Assembly: GCA_945874765.1 (NCBI GenBank)
Contig: CAMCHQ010000001.1
Location: 1 to 64,000, forward strand
Direction: 5' to 3'
DNA: 64,000 nt
Source: an uncultured Clostridia bacterium
Lineage (GTDB): Bacteria; Bacillota; Clostridia; Oscillospirales; Acutalibacteraceae
Program-made: the position numbers and the translations under genes
The notes under the pieces: model-generated
Database searches by the model: none
Seen by the model: only the letters and a program-made list of their open reading frames with translations
Told to the model about the DNA's origin: nothing
In this document: piece by piece, positions 53,799 to 62,916 of the stretch
How positions within the stretch are numbered: position 1 is the stretch's first letter
Layout of the letters: the number at the start of each line of letters is the position of its first letter

Positions 53799-55196
53799 AT
53801 GGAAACACACGGAATTAAAGTAAAAGACAAACTCGGCTATGCACTCGGCGATATGGGCGGAATAATGACATTCGGCTTGGTATCGTCGTTTTTGAATATG
53901 TTTTACACCGACGTTTTGGGAATTGCGGCGGGTAAAATTGCTATACTTATGTTTGTTGCAAGAATATGGGACGCAATCAATGACCCTATGTGGGGTGCGT
54001 TTATTGATTCAAGAAAGCCGACGAAATACGGAAGATTCAGACCTTACATTCTTTGGGCTTCTTTTCCCCTTGCAATCGGGGCTTTTTTAATGTTTTATAA
54101 GATACCGGGTTTAACTGACAATCAATATTTGATTTATGCGTATATTACATATATTTTCTACGGTATGATGTATACGGGTATTAATATTCCTTACGGCTCG
54201 CTTGCCTCGGTTATTACAGATGACGAGGTTGAACGTTCATCTCTTTCTATGTGGCGTTCGGTCGGTGCTGGCATCGGCGGACTTCCTGCTCAAATTCTTT
54301 TGCCTCTTGTAGTTTACAGTACCGTTATTGGCGCTGACGGAAGCAAGGCAAAAGTGCTTGATTCAACAAAACTTTCAATTGCTGTCGGTGCGCTGGCTGT
54401 TCTTTCGGTAATAATTATCATCACCCATTTTAAGCTTACAAAGGAAAGAATACAGCTTCCGCCTACTCAAAAAACGAGCGATTATAATTTATTCAAAACA
54501 ATTAAAGTTATGCTCAAAAACAAGCCGTTTATCGTACTTTGCCTAATTTCAATGCTTCTAATCGGCTTTCAAATGTATACCCAAACAATTTATAACTATC
54601 TTTTCAAAACATACTTTGATAAGCCGGGTCTTTACAGCTTAGTAACCGTTTGCACATATCTTCCTATGGCTCTTTTCCTGCCCTTTATGAATAAACTCAT
54701 AAGAAAATTCGGCAAAAAAGAAATATGCGCAACAGGGCTTTTATTTGCTGCTGTAGTCAATATAATAATGGTTCTTATGCGTTTTACACCTCTTGCAAGT
54801 AATCCGTATGTTTTCCTTGTTCTTGTTTTCTTCTCGGGTGCAGGTCAAACATTCCTTGTGCTTGAGGTCTGGGCACTTGTAATGGATGTAACCGACTATC
54901 AGGAGCTTCTTTCCGGCAGACGTGAGGAAGGTACAGCCTACAGCGTATATTCATTTGTAAGAAAGCTCGGTCAAACCGCCGCAGGCTCAGGTGCTTCTGC
55001 TATTCTCGGAGTAATAGGTTATGAGGGCACAAAGGCTTTCCAAAATGAAGCGGTATTATCAAAACTATATGACGCCGCAACTGTAATTCCTGCAATTATT
55101 CTTGTAATTATGTTTATACTTATGGCATTTTGCTACAAGCTTACTAAAAGCGAGGTTGAAAAACTTCACGAAGAGCTTTACGGTAACAAAAACTGA
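53799..55196 (+). CDS. GPH-family (MFS) sugar permease
   Basis: 465 residues, twelve helices. Family features are YALGDMGGIM-like opening (GYALGDMGG), NMFYTDVLGIAAGK, DAINDPMWGAFIDSRKPTKYGR after helix 2 and VMDVTDYQELLSGRREEGTAYS in the second half. It resembles the oligosaccharide/xyloside branch, but no adjacent glycosidase fixes the substrate. AGGGG precedes the ATG. Third GPH carrier in the window. Confidence 0.9.
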   Translation: METHGIKVKDKLGYALGDMGGIMTFGLVSSFLNMFYTDVLGIAAGKIAILMFVARIWDAINDPMWGAFIDSRKPTKYGRFRPYILWASFPLAIGAFLMFYKIPGLTDNQYLIYAYITYIFYGMMYTGINIPYGSLASVITDDEVERSSLSMWRSVGAGIGGLPAQILLPLVVYSTVIGADGSKAKVLDSTKLSIAVGALAVLSVIIIITHFKLTKERIQLPPTQKTSDYNLFKTIKVMLKNKPFIVLCLISMLLIGFQMYTQTIYNYLFKTYFDKPGLYSLVTVCTYLPMALFLPFMNKLIRKFGKKEICATGLLFAAVVNIIMVLMRFTPLASNPYVFLVLVFFSGAGQTFLVLEVWALVMDVTDYQELLSGRREEGTAYSVYSFVRKLGQTAAGSGASAILGVIGYEGTKAFQNEAVLSKLYDAATVIPAIILVIMFILMAFCYKLTKSEVEKLHEELYGNKN

Positions 55197-55210
55197 TATA
55201 CTTAACGTAA

Positions 55211-55247
55211 AAAAGCACATCAACGGTTAATCCATTGATGTGCTTTT
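55211..55247. terminator. Bidirectional terminator between convergent GPH and GH25 genes
   Basis: AAAAGCACATCAA pairs perfectly with TTGATGTGCTTTT around an 11-base loop. Confidence 0.9.
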
Positions 55248-55250
55248 ATT

Positions 55251-56639
55251 TTATTTAACTTTTACCTTTTTAACCGTTGACCACTTGCCGTAATATTTAG
55301 TGCCGTTTGTATGAGTTTTATATGCTCTTACACGCACGTAATATGTTTTGCTTTGTGACGTTGAAATTGTTACGTTTGTTTTCTTAGTAGTCTTAGTTAA
55401 ATAGTTTTTCTTAAAGTTTTTGCTTGTTGACCACTGATATTGATATCCCGTACCTGTAGTCGATTTCCATTTATAAGTTATTTTTCTTTTCTTAGTGCTT
55501 GTTGCAAGTTTTGTTTGCACCTTACGAGGAGTAGTCACGACTTTATAAGGCTCGCTTCTCTCCCCTTCTTTACCGCCGATTACAGCAGTAATCTTAAATC
55601 TGAAATATGAGCCTTCCGGAAGCCCTGTAACTTTATATGTATTTACATTACCCGGTGTTGATGCAATGCGAACATATTTATCTTTCTTAGAATCATACTT
55701 ATAAACGTTATAATATTCGGCGTAAGGCTGAGAAGTCCAAGAGAAAGTCAATGTGGTATTTGTTCTTGCTTTAAGTTTAACACCTGTCACCTTTTTAGCA
55801 GTAGGCTGAGTGACTGTCGGTGCAACCGGCGCATTAATAATTCCTTGCTGTGCACCTTGATACCAAACATTCATATCAACTCTGCCCGAAATGCCGTCGA
55901 CTTTTCCGGACGAAGTAAACTGCCAATATTCATAATCACCCGGATAATCGGTTGAGCTATTGTAATGAGCAAGCCAAATTTTAGAAACAGCGGAAATTTG
56001 CGAAGCGTCTACCCTATTTTTAAGAAAACTGTAATTTGCATAAAAGCAAGGAGTATATCCTGCTTGAGAAACTCTATTCAAAAATGCAAGGCTGTTTGCT
56101 GTCATTTGAGCCTTAGAAAGGTTGGCGCTGTACAGCCTGCCGTCTTCACCTACTCCTGCAGCAAACTCATAATCGTCAACTACAGGCAATGTGATATTAT
56201 ATGTGCCTATAACGTCAATGAGTTTATTTGCCTCTTGAACAGCCTCGTTTTCACTCAAAGCCTGAGAATACCAATAAACACCGACCTGCAAACCTGCATT
56301 AAGCGCATTAGTTATATTTTCCTGATAATAAGGGTCATAATTAAGCGAAAACTTTTTCTTTGTATAACCGGTATAACCTACTCTGACATAAACAAAATCA
56401 ATTCCGTCTGCTTTAACCTTGTTAAAGTCAATTGTTTTATTATGTTCGGATACGTCAATACCCATCATTCTCGAAAACGAATCAAATCTCGAATCATTTG
56501 TGAAAGTTGAGGTATAAGTCTTACTGTTTTTATCTAATAATTTTACTGTCATTTTAGTTGATGCAAACGCAACCGAGGTTGATGCAAAAGCCATAATTAC
56601 AGCAAGAAAAGCGCTGAGTATTTTAATAGATTTCTTCAT
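55251..56639 (-). CDS. Secreted GH25 lysozyme with fibronectin-type repeats
   Basis: 462 residues. Signal peptide (about 1-27, ending SVAFAS), then a GH25 muramidase barrel (about 60-270): MGIDVSEHNKTIDF with the first Asp, VYVRVGYTGYT, GVYWYSQA, LPVVDDYEF with the DxE catalytic pair, ANYSFLKNRV and YEYWQFTSSGKVDGI. The C-terminus has two fibronectin III-like domains (about 290-462) rich in Lys and Thr. Cleaves peptidoglycan outside the cell, as an autolysin or against competitors. GAAAGGAAATT precedes the chosen ATG, 14 bases after the dehydrogenase stop. Confidence 0.92.
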   Translation of the reverse strand: MKKSIKILSAFLAVIMAFASTSVAFASTKMTVKLLDKNSKTYTSTFTNDSRFDSFSRMMGIDVSEHNKTIDFNKVKADGIDFVYVRVGYTGYTKKKFSLNYDPYYQENITNALNAGLQVGVYWYSQALSENEAVQEANKLIDVIGTYNITLPVVDDYEFAAGVGEDGRLYSANLSKAQMTANSLAFLNRVSQAGYTPCFYANYSFLKNRVDASQISAVSKIWLAHYNSSTDYPGDYEYWQFTSSGKVDGISGRVDMNVWYQGAQQGIINAPVAPTVTQPTAKKVTGVKLKARTNTTLTFSWTSQPYAEYYNVYKYDSKKDKYVRIASTPGNVNTYKVTGLPEGSYFRFKITAVIGGKEGERSEPYKVVTTPRKVQTKLATSTKKRKITYKWKSTTGTGYQYQWSTSKNFKKNYLTKTTKKTNVTISTSQSKTYYVRVRAYKTHTNGTKYYGKWSTVKKVKVK

Positions 56640-56653
56640 AATTTCCTTTCTTT

Positions 56654-57808
56654 TTATTTCCAAAGTTCTTTATAGATATTTAATAAGTCGTCCTTATTAA
56701 GTTCCTTGATAGTATTTGACGGCGAACCCGATGCCATAGCGTCATCAGCCATCTTGTCCATATTAGCAAAAAATTCGTCTTTATCAATGCCGTATTTTTC
56801 AAGAGTGGGAATTTCACAAATTTTGCAAAGTTCGTTACAAGCGTCAATAAATTTCTTAGCGGCAATTTTGTCATCGTCACTGTCATTTGCAACACCGATT
56901 TCACGTGCCATATCTGCAAAGCGGTCATATGCTCCGTCGTAAACATAAGTAAAGCAAGATGAGAGAAGCATAGCGTTGCTGATACCGTGAGGAACGTGGA
57001 AAAGTGCACCGATAGGACGGCTCATACCGTGGATAACGGTTACAGAAGCGTTATTGAAAGCAACACCTGCTTCAAGTGCGGCAAGCGACATTTGTGCTCT
57101 TGCCTCAACATTTGAACCGTCATTATAGCAAACAGGAAGATATTTAAAAATCTTTTTAATAGCAGAAAGAGCAAATTCATCTGTAAGCGGCTGTGACTTA
57201 CGTGAAGTATAAGCTTCTGATGCGTGGCAAAGTGCGTCAAGACCTGTAGCGGCAGTAACAGACTTAGGTGCGGTTAAAGTAAACGCAGGGTCGTCAATAG
57301 CGATATCCGGCATTAATACAGCGCCTTTAAGAAGCATTTTAATATCTTTTTCGGTATTAGTGATAATTGTAAACTGTGTAGCTTCCGAACCTGTACCCGA
57401 AGTTGTAGGAATAGCAACCATCGGAGGCGTAGGAACAGTAATAACTTTACCGAGATAATCATCAATTGAGCCACCACTTGTTGATACTGCGGCAATAGCT
57501 TTCATTGAATCTATCGGAGAGCCGCCGCCGACAGCAATAAGAAAATCACAAGACTGGTCGTTATAAACATCAAGACCGGCTTCAATCATTTTATCTGTAG
57601 GCTCACCTGTAATATTTGAATAAATAGCGTAATGAACGCCCTTTTCGTCAAGAATGTCTAAAACCATCTGTGCCGTGCCGAGTTTCATCATCATAGGGTC
57701 GGTAACAACAAGAGCTTTTTTACCGAGTGATGCGATAACGTCAGCCGCATCTTTAAGAGCGTTTTCGCCGTAAAATACCTGCTTAGGCATAATAAATTGA
57801 TTTCCCAT
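56654..57808 (-). CDS. Iron-containing alcohol dehydrogenase
   Basis: 384 residues, group III metal alcohol dehydrogenase. NAD site GGGSPIDSMKA; iron ligands in GLDALCHASEAY (Asp/His) and HGMSRPIGALFHVPHG (two His). The family includes FucO lactaldehyde reductase, 1,3-propanediol and butanol dehydrogenases. A lactaldehyde-reducing role for the rhamnose pathway is possible but the gene is 45 kb from that operon. AGAGGT before the ATG. Shares an operon with the GH25 gene. Confidence 0.93.
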   Translation of the reverse strand: MGNQFIMPKQVFYGENALKDAADVIASLGKKALVVTDPMMMKLGTAQMVLDILDEKGVHYAIYSNITGEPTDKMIEAGLDVYNDQSCDFLIAVGGGSPIDSMKAIAAVSTSGGSIDDYLGKVITVPTPPMVAIPTTSGTGSEATQFTIITNTEKDIKMLLKGAVLMPDIAIDDPAFTLTAPKSVTAATGLDALCHASEAYTSRKSQPLTDEFALSAIKKIFKYLPVCYNDGSNVEARAQMSLAALEAGVAFNNASVTVIHGMSRPIGALFHVPHGISNAMLLSSCFTYVYDGAYDRFADMAREIGVANDSDDDKIAAKKFIDACNELCKICEIPTLEKYGIDKDEFFANMDKMADDAMASGSPSNTIKELNKDDLLNIYKELWK

Positions 57809-57867
57809 AAAAATTACCTCTTATATTAATAATATAGTAATTATAATATCACGCATTAAAAATAATT

Positions 57868-57914
57868 TCAATAGAATTGAGCAATTTAACAATTTCTGCT
57901 TCCTTTCATAGAAT
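57868..57914 (+). promoter_or_regulatory. Possible feoAB promoter with upstream inverted repeat
   Basis: TTAACA (57886-57891), 17 bases, TAGAAT (57909-57914). A perfect TCAAT-AGA-ATTGA repeat (57868-57880) lies just upstream of the -35. I see no recognisable Fur box. Confidence 0.4.
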
Positions 57915-57952
57915 AATCATAGCAAAAAGTACACGAAAGGTGTGGAGAATAT

Positions 57953-58177
57953 ATGCTTCTTTCTCAAATGAAAGAAAACGAAATATGCAAAATAATAACA
58001 ATTGACGATAACTGCTCCTTAAAAAACAGATTAAATGAATTAGGAATATCAAAAGGGCAGAAAATCGAGTGTAAAAATATAGGTTTAAGCCGCTCGCCTA
58101 TCGCATATCAAATATGTTCAAGCAAACTTGCGATAAGAAAAAAAGATGCGCAAAACATAGAGGTGGCTTATATATGA
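57953..58177 (+). CDS. feoA: FeoA-type SH3-like iron transport protein
   Basis: 74 residues, a small SH3-fold protein that assists FeoB. LKNRLNELGISKGQKIECKN (in part) and SPIAYQICSSKLAIRKKDAQNI give the FeoA pattern. GTGGAG precedes the ATG; the stop overlaps the feoB start (ATGA). Confidence 0.92.
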   Translation: MLLSQMKENEICKIITIDDNCSLKNRLNELGISKGQKIECKNIGLSRSPIAYQICSSKLAIRKKDAQNIEVAYI

Positions 58178-60000
58178 AATGCAAAAAAGTTTTATTAATG
58201 GGCAATCCCAACGTCGGAAAAAGCACGGTATTTAACGAACTTACCGGTATGCATCAACACACAGGCAATTGGATTGGAAAAACAGTCGACTCGGCAGCAG
58301 GCAAATTCTATTATAAATATAACAATTACAAACTGATAGATTTGCCCGGTACATACAGTTTATTGCCGTCAAGCAAAGAGGAAAAAGTTGCCGGAGATTA
58401 TCTTTTAAAAGAAAAATACGACTGCGTAGTGGTTGTAATCGATTCAACAATGCTACAAAGAAATTTAATGCTATTTTATCAAATATTTGAAATAACTAAC
58501 AAAATCGTGGTAATGCTCAATCTTTGTGATGAAGCGAAAAAACGAAACATTGAAATTGACAGGAACATTTTACAAAATCTATTAGGCGTACCGGTTATTA
58601 AGGCAACGGCAAGAAGCGGAAAAGGAATAAATGAACTTCTCGAACAAATACATCTTATTTCAACAAACAGCGAAGATTATTATTCAAAAAAGGATTATGA
58701 TTTAAGTGCCTTAGATATTGAAAACATAGCACACAAAGCGGAATTTGTGAATGAAAAAGCAGTAAAAGAAGCACCGTCAAAAAAAGAAAAAAGAGAGGAA
58801 TTTCTTGATAATATTATTCTCGGAAAATACACCTCAATCCCGATTATGCTGTTAATGTTCGGCTTAATATTATGGATAACAATTAAACTTTCAAATTACC
58901 CGAGTGAATTTCTTTCAAAAATATTCAATGATTTTGAAAATATGTTGTCAGGCAAAATGGCACAGGCACGGTTATCACCTATACTTATAAGTCTGCTTAT
59001 TGACGGAATGTTAAAAGTTCTTTTATGGGTAATAGCGGTTATGCTGCCACCAATGGCAATATTCTTCCCTCTTTTTGCAATACTTGAAGATTTCGGAATA
59101 CTTCCGAGATTTGCATTTAACCTTGACCGACCGTTTGAAAAGTGCAACGCCTGCGGAAAACAAGCGCTTACAACGTGTATGGGACTTGGGTGCAATGCTG
59201 TCGGTGTAACAGGTGCAAGAATAATCGATTCACCGAGAGAAAGAGCAATAGCGATAATCACAAATTCACTCACACCCTGCAACGGCAGATTTCCTTTTTT
59301 AATTGCAATTATAACAATTTTCTTGGCAAAAAATTCCGTACTCGCAAGTTTTATACTCTTAGGATTTATTATACTGTCGGTTATATGCACAATGACAAGT
59401 TCAAAGGTATTAAGCAAAACGGTTTTAAAAGGAAAAAGCAGTTCCCTCGTTTTTGAACTGCCGAAATACAGAGTACCCGATTTTAAAAATGTAATAATTT
59501 CAACAATAAGGGATAAAATTTTACTTGTGCTTTTCAGAGCTGTTGCAGTTGCCGTACCGGCAGGGCTGATAATTTGGGCACTTGCAAATATAAATGTTGA
59601 TAACTCTTCCCTTTTAAATATTATTTCAACTAAGCTTGACCCATTAGGTAAATTAATAGGTCTTGACGGAGTAATGCTGATGGCGTTTATACTCGGCTTG
59701 CCGGCAAATGAAATAGTTCTCCCGATTGCATTAATGACATATCTTTCAAGCGGTGTATTGAGCGATTATTCGTCTGTTGAAAGTCTAAAGGAAATACTGA
59801 TTGCAAACGGCTGGACAATAAAGACGGCACTTTGCGCCTGCATATTCAGTATGTTTCATTTTCCCTGTGCAACAACATTGTTTACTATCTTCAAAGAAAC
59901 AAAAAGCATTAAATACACCCTGCTTTCAATCATAACCCCTCTTACAAACGGAATAATAATCTGCTGTGTAATTAATGCTTTGTTTAATCTGTTTAATTAA
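58174..60000 (+). CDS. feoB: Ferrous iron transport GTPase/permease
   Basis: 608 residues. N-terminal G domain: GNPNVGKST (residues 10-18), GNWIGKTVDS with the switch Thr, DLPGTYSL and NLCD; then a helical spacer and membrane domain with the gate-like segments CNACGKQALTTCMGLGCNAVGV and TPCNGRFPFLIA (parts). The Cys/Asn gate and the total length are typical of clostridial FeoB, shorter than the 770-residue proteobacterial form. Starts at the ATG overlapping feoA, with AGAGGTGG upstream; an earlier in-frame ATG at 58114 lies inside feoA. No feoC. Confidence 0.95.
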   Translation: MKCKKVLLMGNPNVGKSTVFNELTGMHQHTGNWIGKTVDSAAGKFYYKYNNYKLIDLPGTYSLLPSSKEEKVAGDYLLKEKYDCVVVVIDSTMLQRNLMLFYQIFEITNKIVVMLNLCDEAKKRNIEIDRNILQNLLGVPVIKATARSGKGINELLEQIHLISTNSEDYYSKKDYDLSALDIENIAHKAEFVNEKAVKEAPSKKEKREEFLDNIILGKYTSIPIMLLMFGLILWITIKLSNYPSEFLSKIFNDFENMLSGKMAQARLSPILISLLIDGMLKVLLWVIAVMLPPMAIFFPLFAILEDFGILPRFAFNLDRPFEKCNACGKQALTTCMGLGCNAVGVTGARIIDSPRERAIAIITNSLTPCNGRFPFLIAIITIFLAKNSVLASFILLGFIILSVICTMTSSKVLSKTVLKGKSSSLVFELPKYRVPDFKNVIISTIRDKILLVLFRAVAVAVPAGLIIWALANINVDNSSLLNIISTKLDPLGKLIGLDGVMLMAFILGLPANEIVLPIALMTYLSSGVLSDYSSVESLKEILIANGWTIKTALCACIFSMFHFPCATTLFTIFKETKSIKYTLLSIITPLTNGIIICCVINALFNLFN

Positions 60001-61370
60001 TTAATAAACTCAGGCACTTCCAAAACAGCGTCACTGTCAGGGAAACCGTCATCATAAAGTATTCCTTTAATGACATCGTCTATCTCATCGCCTTTAAAAA
60101 TCTTATGGATAATCGGTGATAATCTGTCATATATCGCCATAAAGGAATCGTATTCGGCAGACCCGGGAGCATAAGGTTCGTCGCCTGCGTAAATATTTCT
60201 TACTAATGTAATAATAAAATCTGCAAGGCGTACATTATACATTCTCGGTGCAATTTTGCTTTTGCACATAAGAACAGTGCCTGCTTTTTTAAATGTCAGT
60301 GTATCAAGAAGTTTACCTAAAATATGGATGGGCACTTTGATTTTTTCAGCCTGTTCTCTATGCAAACTGAAACACTCGGCAACCTCGACAAATCTGTCAA
60401 TATCGTTAGCGGCAGAATCAATAATATCTTTGAGCATAAAATCGAAATGGTCACGGCTGTAGGTCATATAAGATTTTGAGCCGAAATCATATTTAACATT
60501 TTGAGGATGTAAAGTTTTAACAGTCAGCTTATTATCATCAAGTTCCATTTTACGAATAGGGCTCGGGTAACCGATAAGAGAAGCGGTATTGATGTCATAA
60601 ACTCTATTGCCTTTCGGGGTATCAAAATAATTAATATTTTGCATATGTGTGTGCCCCGTAAACACAAAATGTATATCGTTATCGGCAAAAAGATTTGCTA
60701 TTTTCTCATTATCACCGAGCATTTGATTTTTGCAATAAAATTCATAAATCGGACTTGGTGCAAGCAAAGGGTGATGCGTTATTGCAATCATTTTCTGCCC
60801 TGCTTTTCTGCAATCGGCAATTTGCTCTTTAATCCAATTGAGCTGTTCTTCAAAATAGCCGTGAAAACCGTCTTCCCAACCGATACCGTCATCATTAAGA
60901 GCAAGAAGTCTTGTGTTATCGTCAAGTTGAGAAACATAAGAAAACGTTTCAGGGTGTTTTGCAATGGCGTCATTAAAACCGAAATCACCGTAAATTTCTT
61001 CAAGCTCTTCCCTCGTGCAACCGTCAACAACGTATTCGCCCTTTTCTTTTGAATATCCTTTTGGTTCAGGATGAAGGTCGTGAGTACCTGTAATAATATA
61101 AACCTTTTTACCGGCATTGGTAAGCTTGTGCAGTTTCTCGGCAAGAGATATATGACCTACTCTTTCGCCGTCACAAACATTATCGCCTGTGATAAGAATA
61201 ATGTCAACTTCCTTATCGTCAAGAAGCATTTGAATAGCAGCGTCAAGTATCGCCTCACTTTCGGCAATACACTTTTGGTCATACATTGCACGGTTGACCC
61301 ACTCTTTACCCTCTGCTTTTAAAAGCCTTGCAGGATAATAATGCAAATCGGTTATTTGATAAAATTTCAT
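59997..61370 (-). CDS. Metallophosphoesterase (CpdA/3',5'-cyclic-nucleotide phosphodiesterase-like)
   Basis: 457 residues. Calcineurin-like motifs ITDLHYYP (D-x-H), LITGDNVCDGER, AITHHPLLAP and VFTGHTHMQN are intact; the third motif reads TGTHDLHP, with Thr in place of the metal-binding Asn of GNHD. A C-terminal region (about 310-457) of mostly helices is not recognised. No signal peptide. AAGGGGCTGATTTT before the ATG. Its stop codon overlaps the feoB stop on the other strand by 3 bases. Substrate unknown. Confidence 0.87.
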   Translation of the reverse strand: MKFYQITDLHYYPARLLKAEGKEWVNRAMYDQKCIAESEAILDAAIQMLLDDKEVDIILITGDNVCDGERVGHISLAEKLHKLTNAGKKVYIITGTHDLHPEPKGYSKEKGEYVVDGCTREELEEIYGDFGFNDAIAKHPETFSYVSQLDDNTRLLALNDDGIGWEDGFHGYFEEQLNWIKEQIADCRKAGQKMIAITHHPLLAPSPIYEFYCKNQMLGDNEKIANLFADNDIHFVFTGHTHMQNINYFDTPKGNRVYDINTASLIGYPSPIRKMELDDNKLTVKTLHPQNVKYDFGSKSYMTYSRDHFDFMLKDIIDSAANDIDRFVEVAECFSLHREQAEKIKVPIHILGKLLDTLTFKKAGTVLMCKSKIAPRMYNVRLADFIITLVRNIYAGDEPYAPGSAEYDSFMAIYDRLSPIIHKIFKGDEIDDVIKGILYDDGFPDSDAVLEVPEFIN

Positions 61371-61433
61371 AAAATCAGCCCCTTATATGCATATTTTAAC
61401 ATACATCAAAAAATATGTAAATAAAAAGGCTAT

Positions 61434-62771
61434 TTATTTATTAAGCTTGACCGATTTTTTATAGACGAATAAAGATATAACAGCGGTAAGCAGTTCAGCA
61501 ACCCAAAAAGCGTGCCAAACGCCTACAGCGCCCATAAAACGGCTTAAAATGAATGCGGCAGGAATAATTATAACAATATATCTGCAAAGAGAAATAACAA
61601 GCGACGGAAAACCTTTACTGAGTCCCTCAAGAGCGCCGCAGGAAGTTACCGATACGGCTGATACAACAAAGCCAGCGCTTATAATTCTCAAAGCTGTTGC
61701 ACCGAGTTTTACGGTTTGTGCATTATCGGTAAAAAGTGAAATTATATTAGACGGAATAACCAAACAGATAACTGTACCTACTGCCATAATAGCGGCAATC
61801 ATAATAAGAACATATGAGTATATTTGACGTACTCTTTTGTGTTCCCCCGCACCGTAATTATAAGCAATAATCGGTCGCATACCCTGAACTATACCGTTAG
61901 CAGTCAAATAAAGAAATGTTTGAAGTTTATAATAGACACCGAGCACGAGAACATAGACCTGCGAAAAAGCGGCTAATATAGCATTAAGAGAAGAAATAAG
62001 AAGTGACGGCAAAGCAAGATTCAATATGGCGGGAACACCGATAGAATAAAGTTTTTTAACCATATGAGAAGTAAGTCTTACATATTTTTTCTCTACCTTG
62101 ACGCTTAAAGGTTTTGAAACATAATAAACAACATAAATAATAAAGGTTACGCATTGACCTATACCCGTTGCAAGCGCAGCACCTTTAATTCCCATTTTCG
62201 GCATAAATGCAAGACCGAAAATCATAATCGGGTCTAAAATAATATTTGTTATACAGCCAACCATTAAGCCTATCATTGTTATTTTCATATTTCCGACAGC
62301 CTGAAAAAGCTTTTCAAAAAAGAGATTTAAGCTGTTAATAATTGTAAAGAGAAATACAATATTGCAATACCGCACGCCGAGTGAAATTACGTTGCTGTCC
62401 TTTGTAAAAGCGGACAAAAAAGGTCTCATAATAAAAATGCACGATACGGTAAGAACAACGCCGTGAATTAAAGAAAGCAAAAGACCTTGAGTTGCGGCAT
62501 CATCAGCCTTTTCTTTATCACCTGCACCGAGATGAAAAGCGATAACTGCATTAATTCCGACGCCAAAACCGATAGCGACTGCGTTAATAAAATTTTGAAC
62601 GGGATAAACAAGTGAAAGAGATGTCATAGCATTTTCACTGATTTTTGCAACAAAGTAACTGTCAACAATATTATAAAGTGAATTTACACACATAGAAATA
62701 ACCATAGGAAGCGCCATTGAAATAATAAGCGGCAAAACGGGTTTTTCTTTCATAAATGTTTCGTTTTTCAT
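61434..62771 (-). CDS. MATE-family efflux transporter
   Basis: 445 residues, twelve helices. LPLIISMALPMVISMCVNSLYNIVDSYFVA (in part) opens the first half and YSIGVPAILNLALPSLLISSL the second. GVGINAVIAFHLGAGDKEKADDA and RPIIAYNYGAGEHKR are the paired cytoplasmic motifs. ATG at 62771 with AGAGGAG upstream. Downstream of another MATE gene on the same strand but separated by a terminator. Confidence 0.92.
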   Translation of the reverse strand: MKNETFMKEKPVLPLIISMALPMVISMCVNSLYNIVDSYFVAKISENAMTSLSLVYPVQNFINAVAIGFGVGINAVIAFHLGAGDKEKADDAATQGLLLSLIHGVVLTVSCIFIMRPFLSAFTKDSNVISLGVRYCNIVFLFTIINSLNLFFEKLFQAVGNMKITMIGLMVGCITNIILDPIMIFGLAFMPKMGIKGAALATGIGQCVTFIIYVVYYVSKPLSVKVEKKYVRLTSHMVKKLYSIGVPAILNLALPSLLISSLNAILAAFSQVYVLVLGVYYKLQTFLYLTANGIVQGMRPIIAYNYGAGEHKRVRQIYSYVLIMIAAIMAVGTVICLVIPSNIISLFTDNAQTVKLGATALRIISAGFVVSAVSVTSCGALEGLSKGFPSLVISLCRYIVIIIPAAFILSRFMGAVGVWHAFWVAELLTAVISLFVYKKSVKLNK

Positions 62772-62809
62772 AAATACTCCTCTCATTCATAAATTTAGGC
62801 ATAAAATAA

Positions 62810-62835
62810 GCCATACAGCCAAAAGACTGTATGGC
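62810..62835 (-). terminator. Terminator between the two MATE genes
   Basis: GCCATACAG, 8-base loop, CTGTATGGC; on the minus strand it is followed by TTATTTTA. It lies about 80 bases after the stop at 62917. Confidence 0.7.
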
Positions 62836-62916
62836 GAAAAGGTGACAATAAGTCAGGAAAAATCCACACTTGTTTTCGTAAAGTTATTATAACATAAGAA
62901 ATAATAAAGTCAACAT

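Noticed and set aside
57841-57952. Fur or DtxR box upstream of feoAB
   Set aside because: No GATAAT-type or DtxR-type palindrome; only a short TCAAT/ATTGA repeat of unknown meaning.
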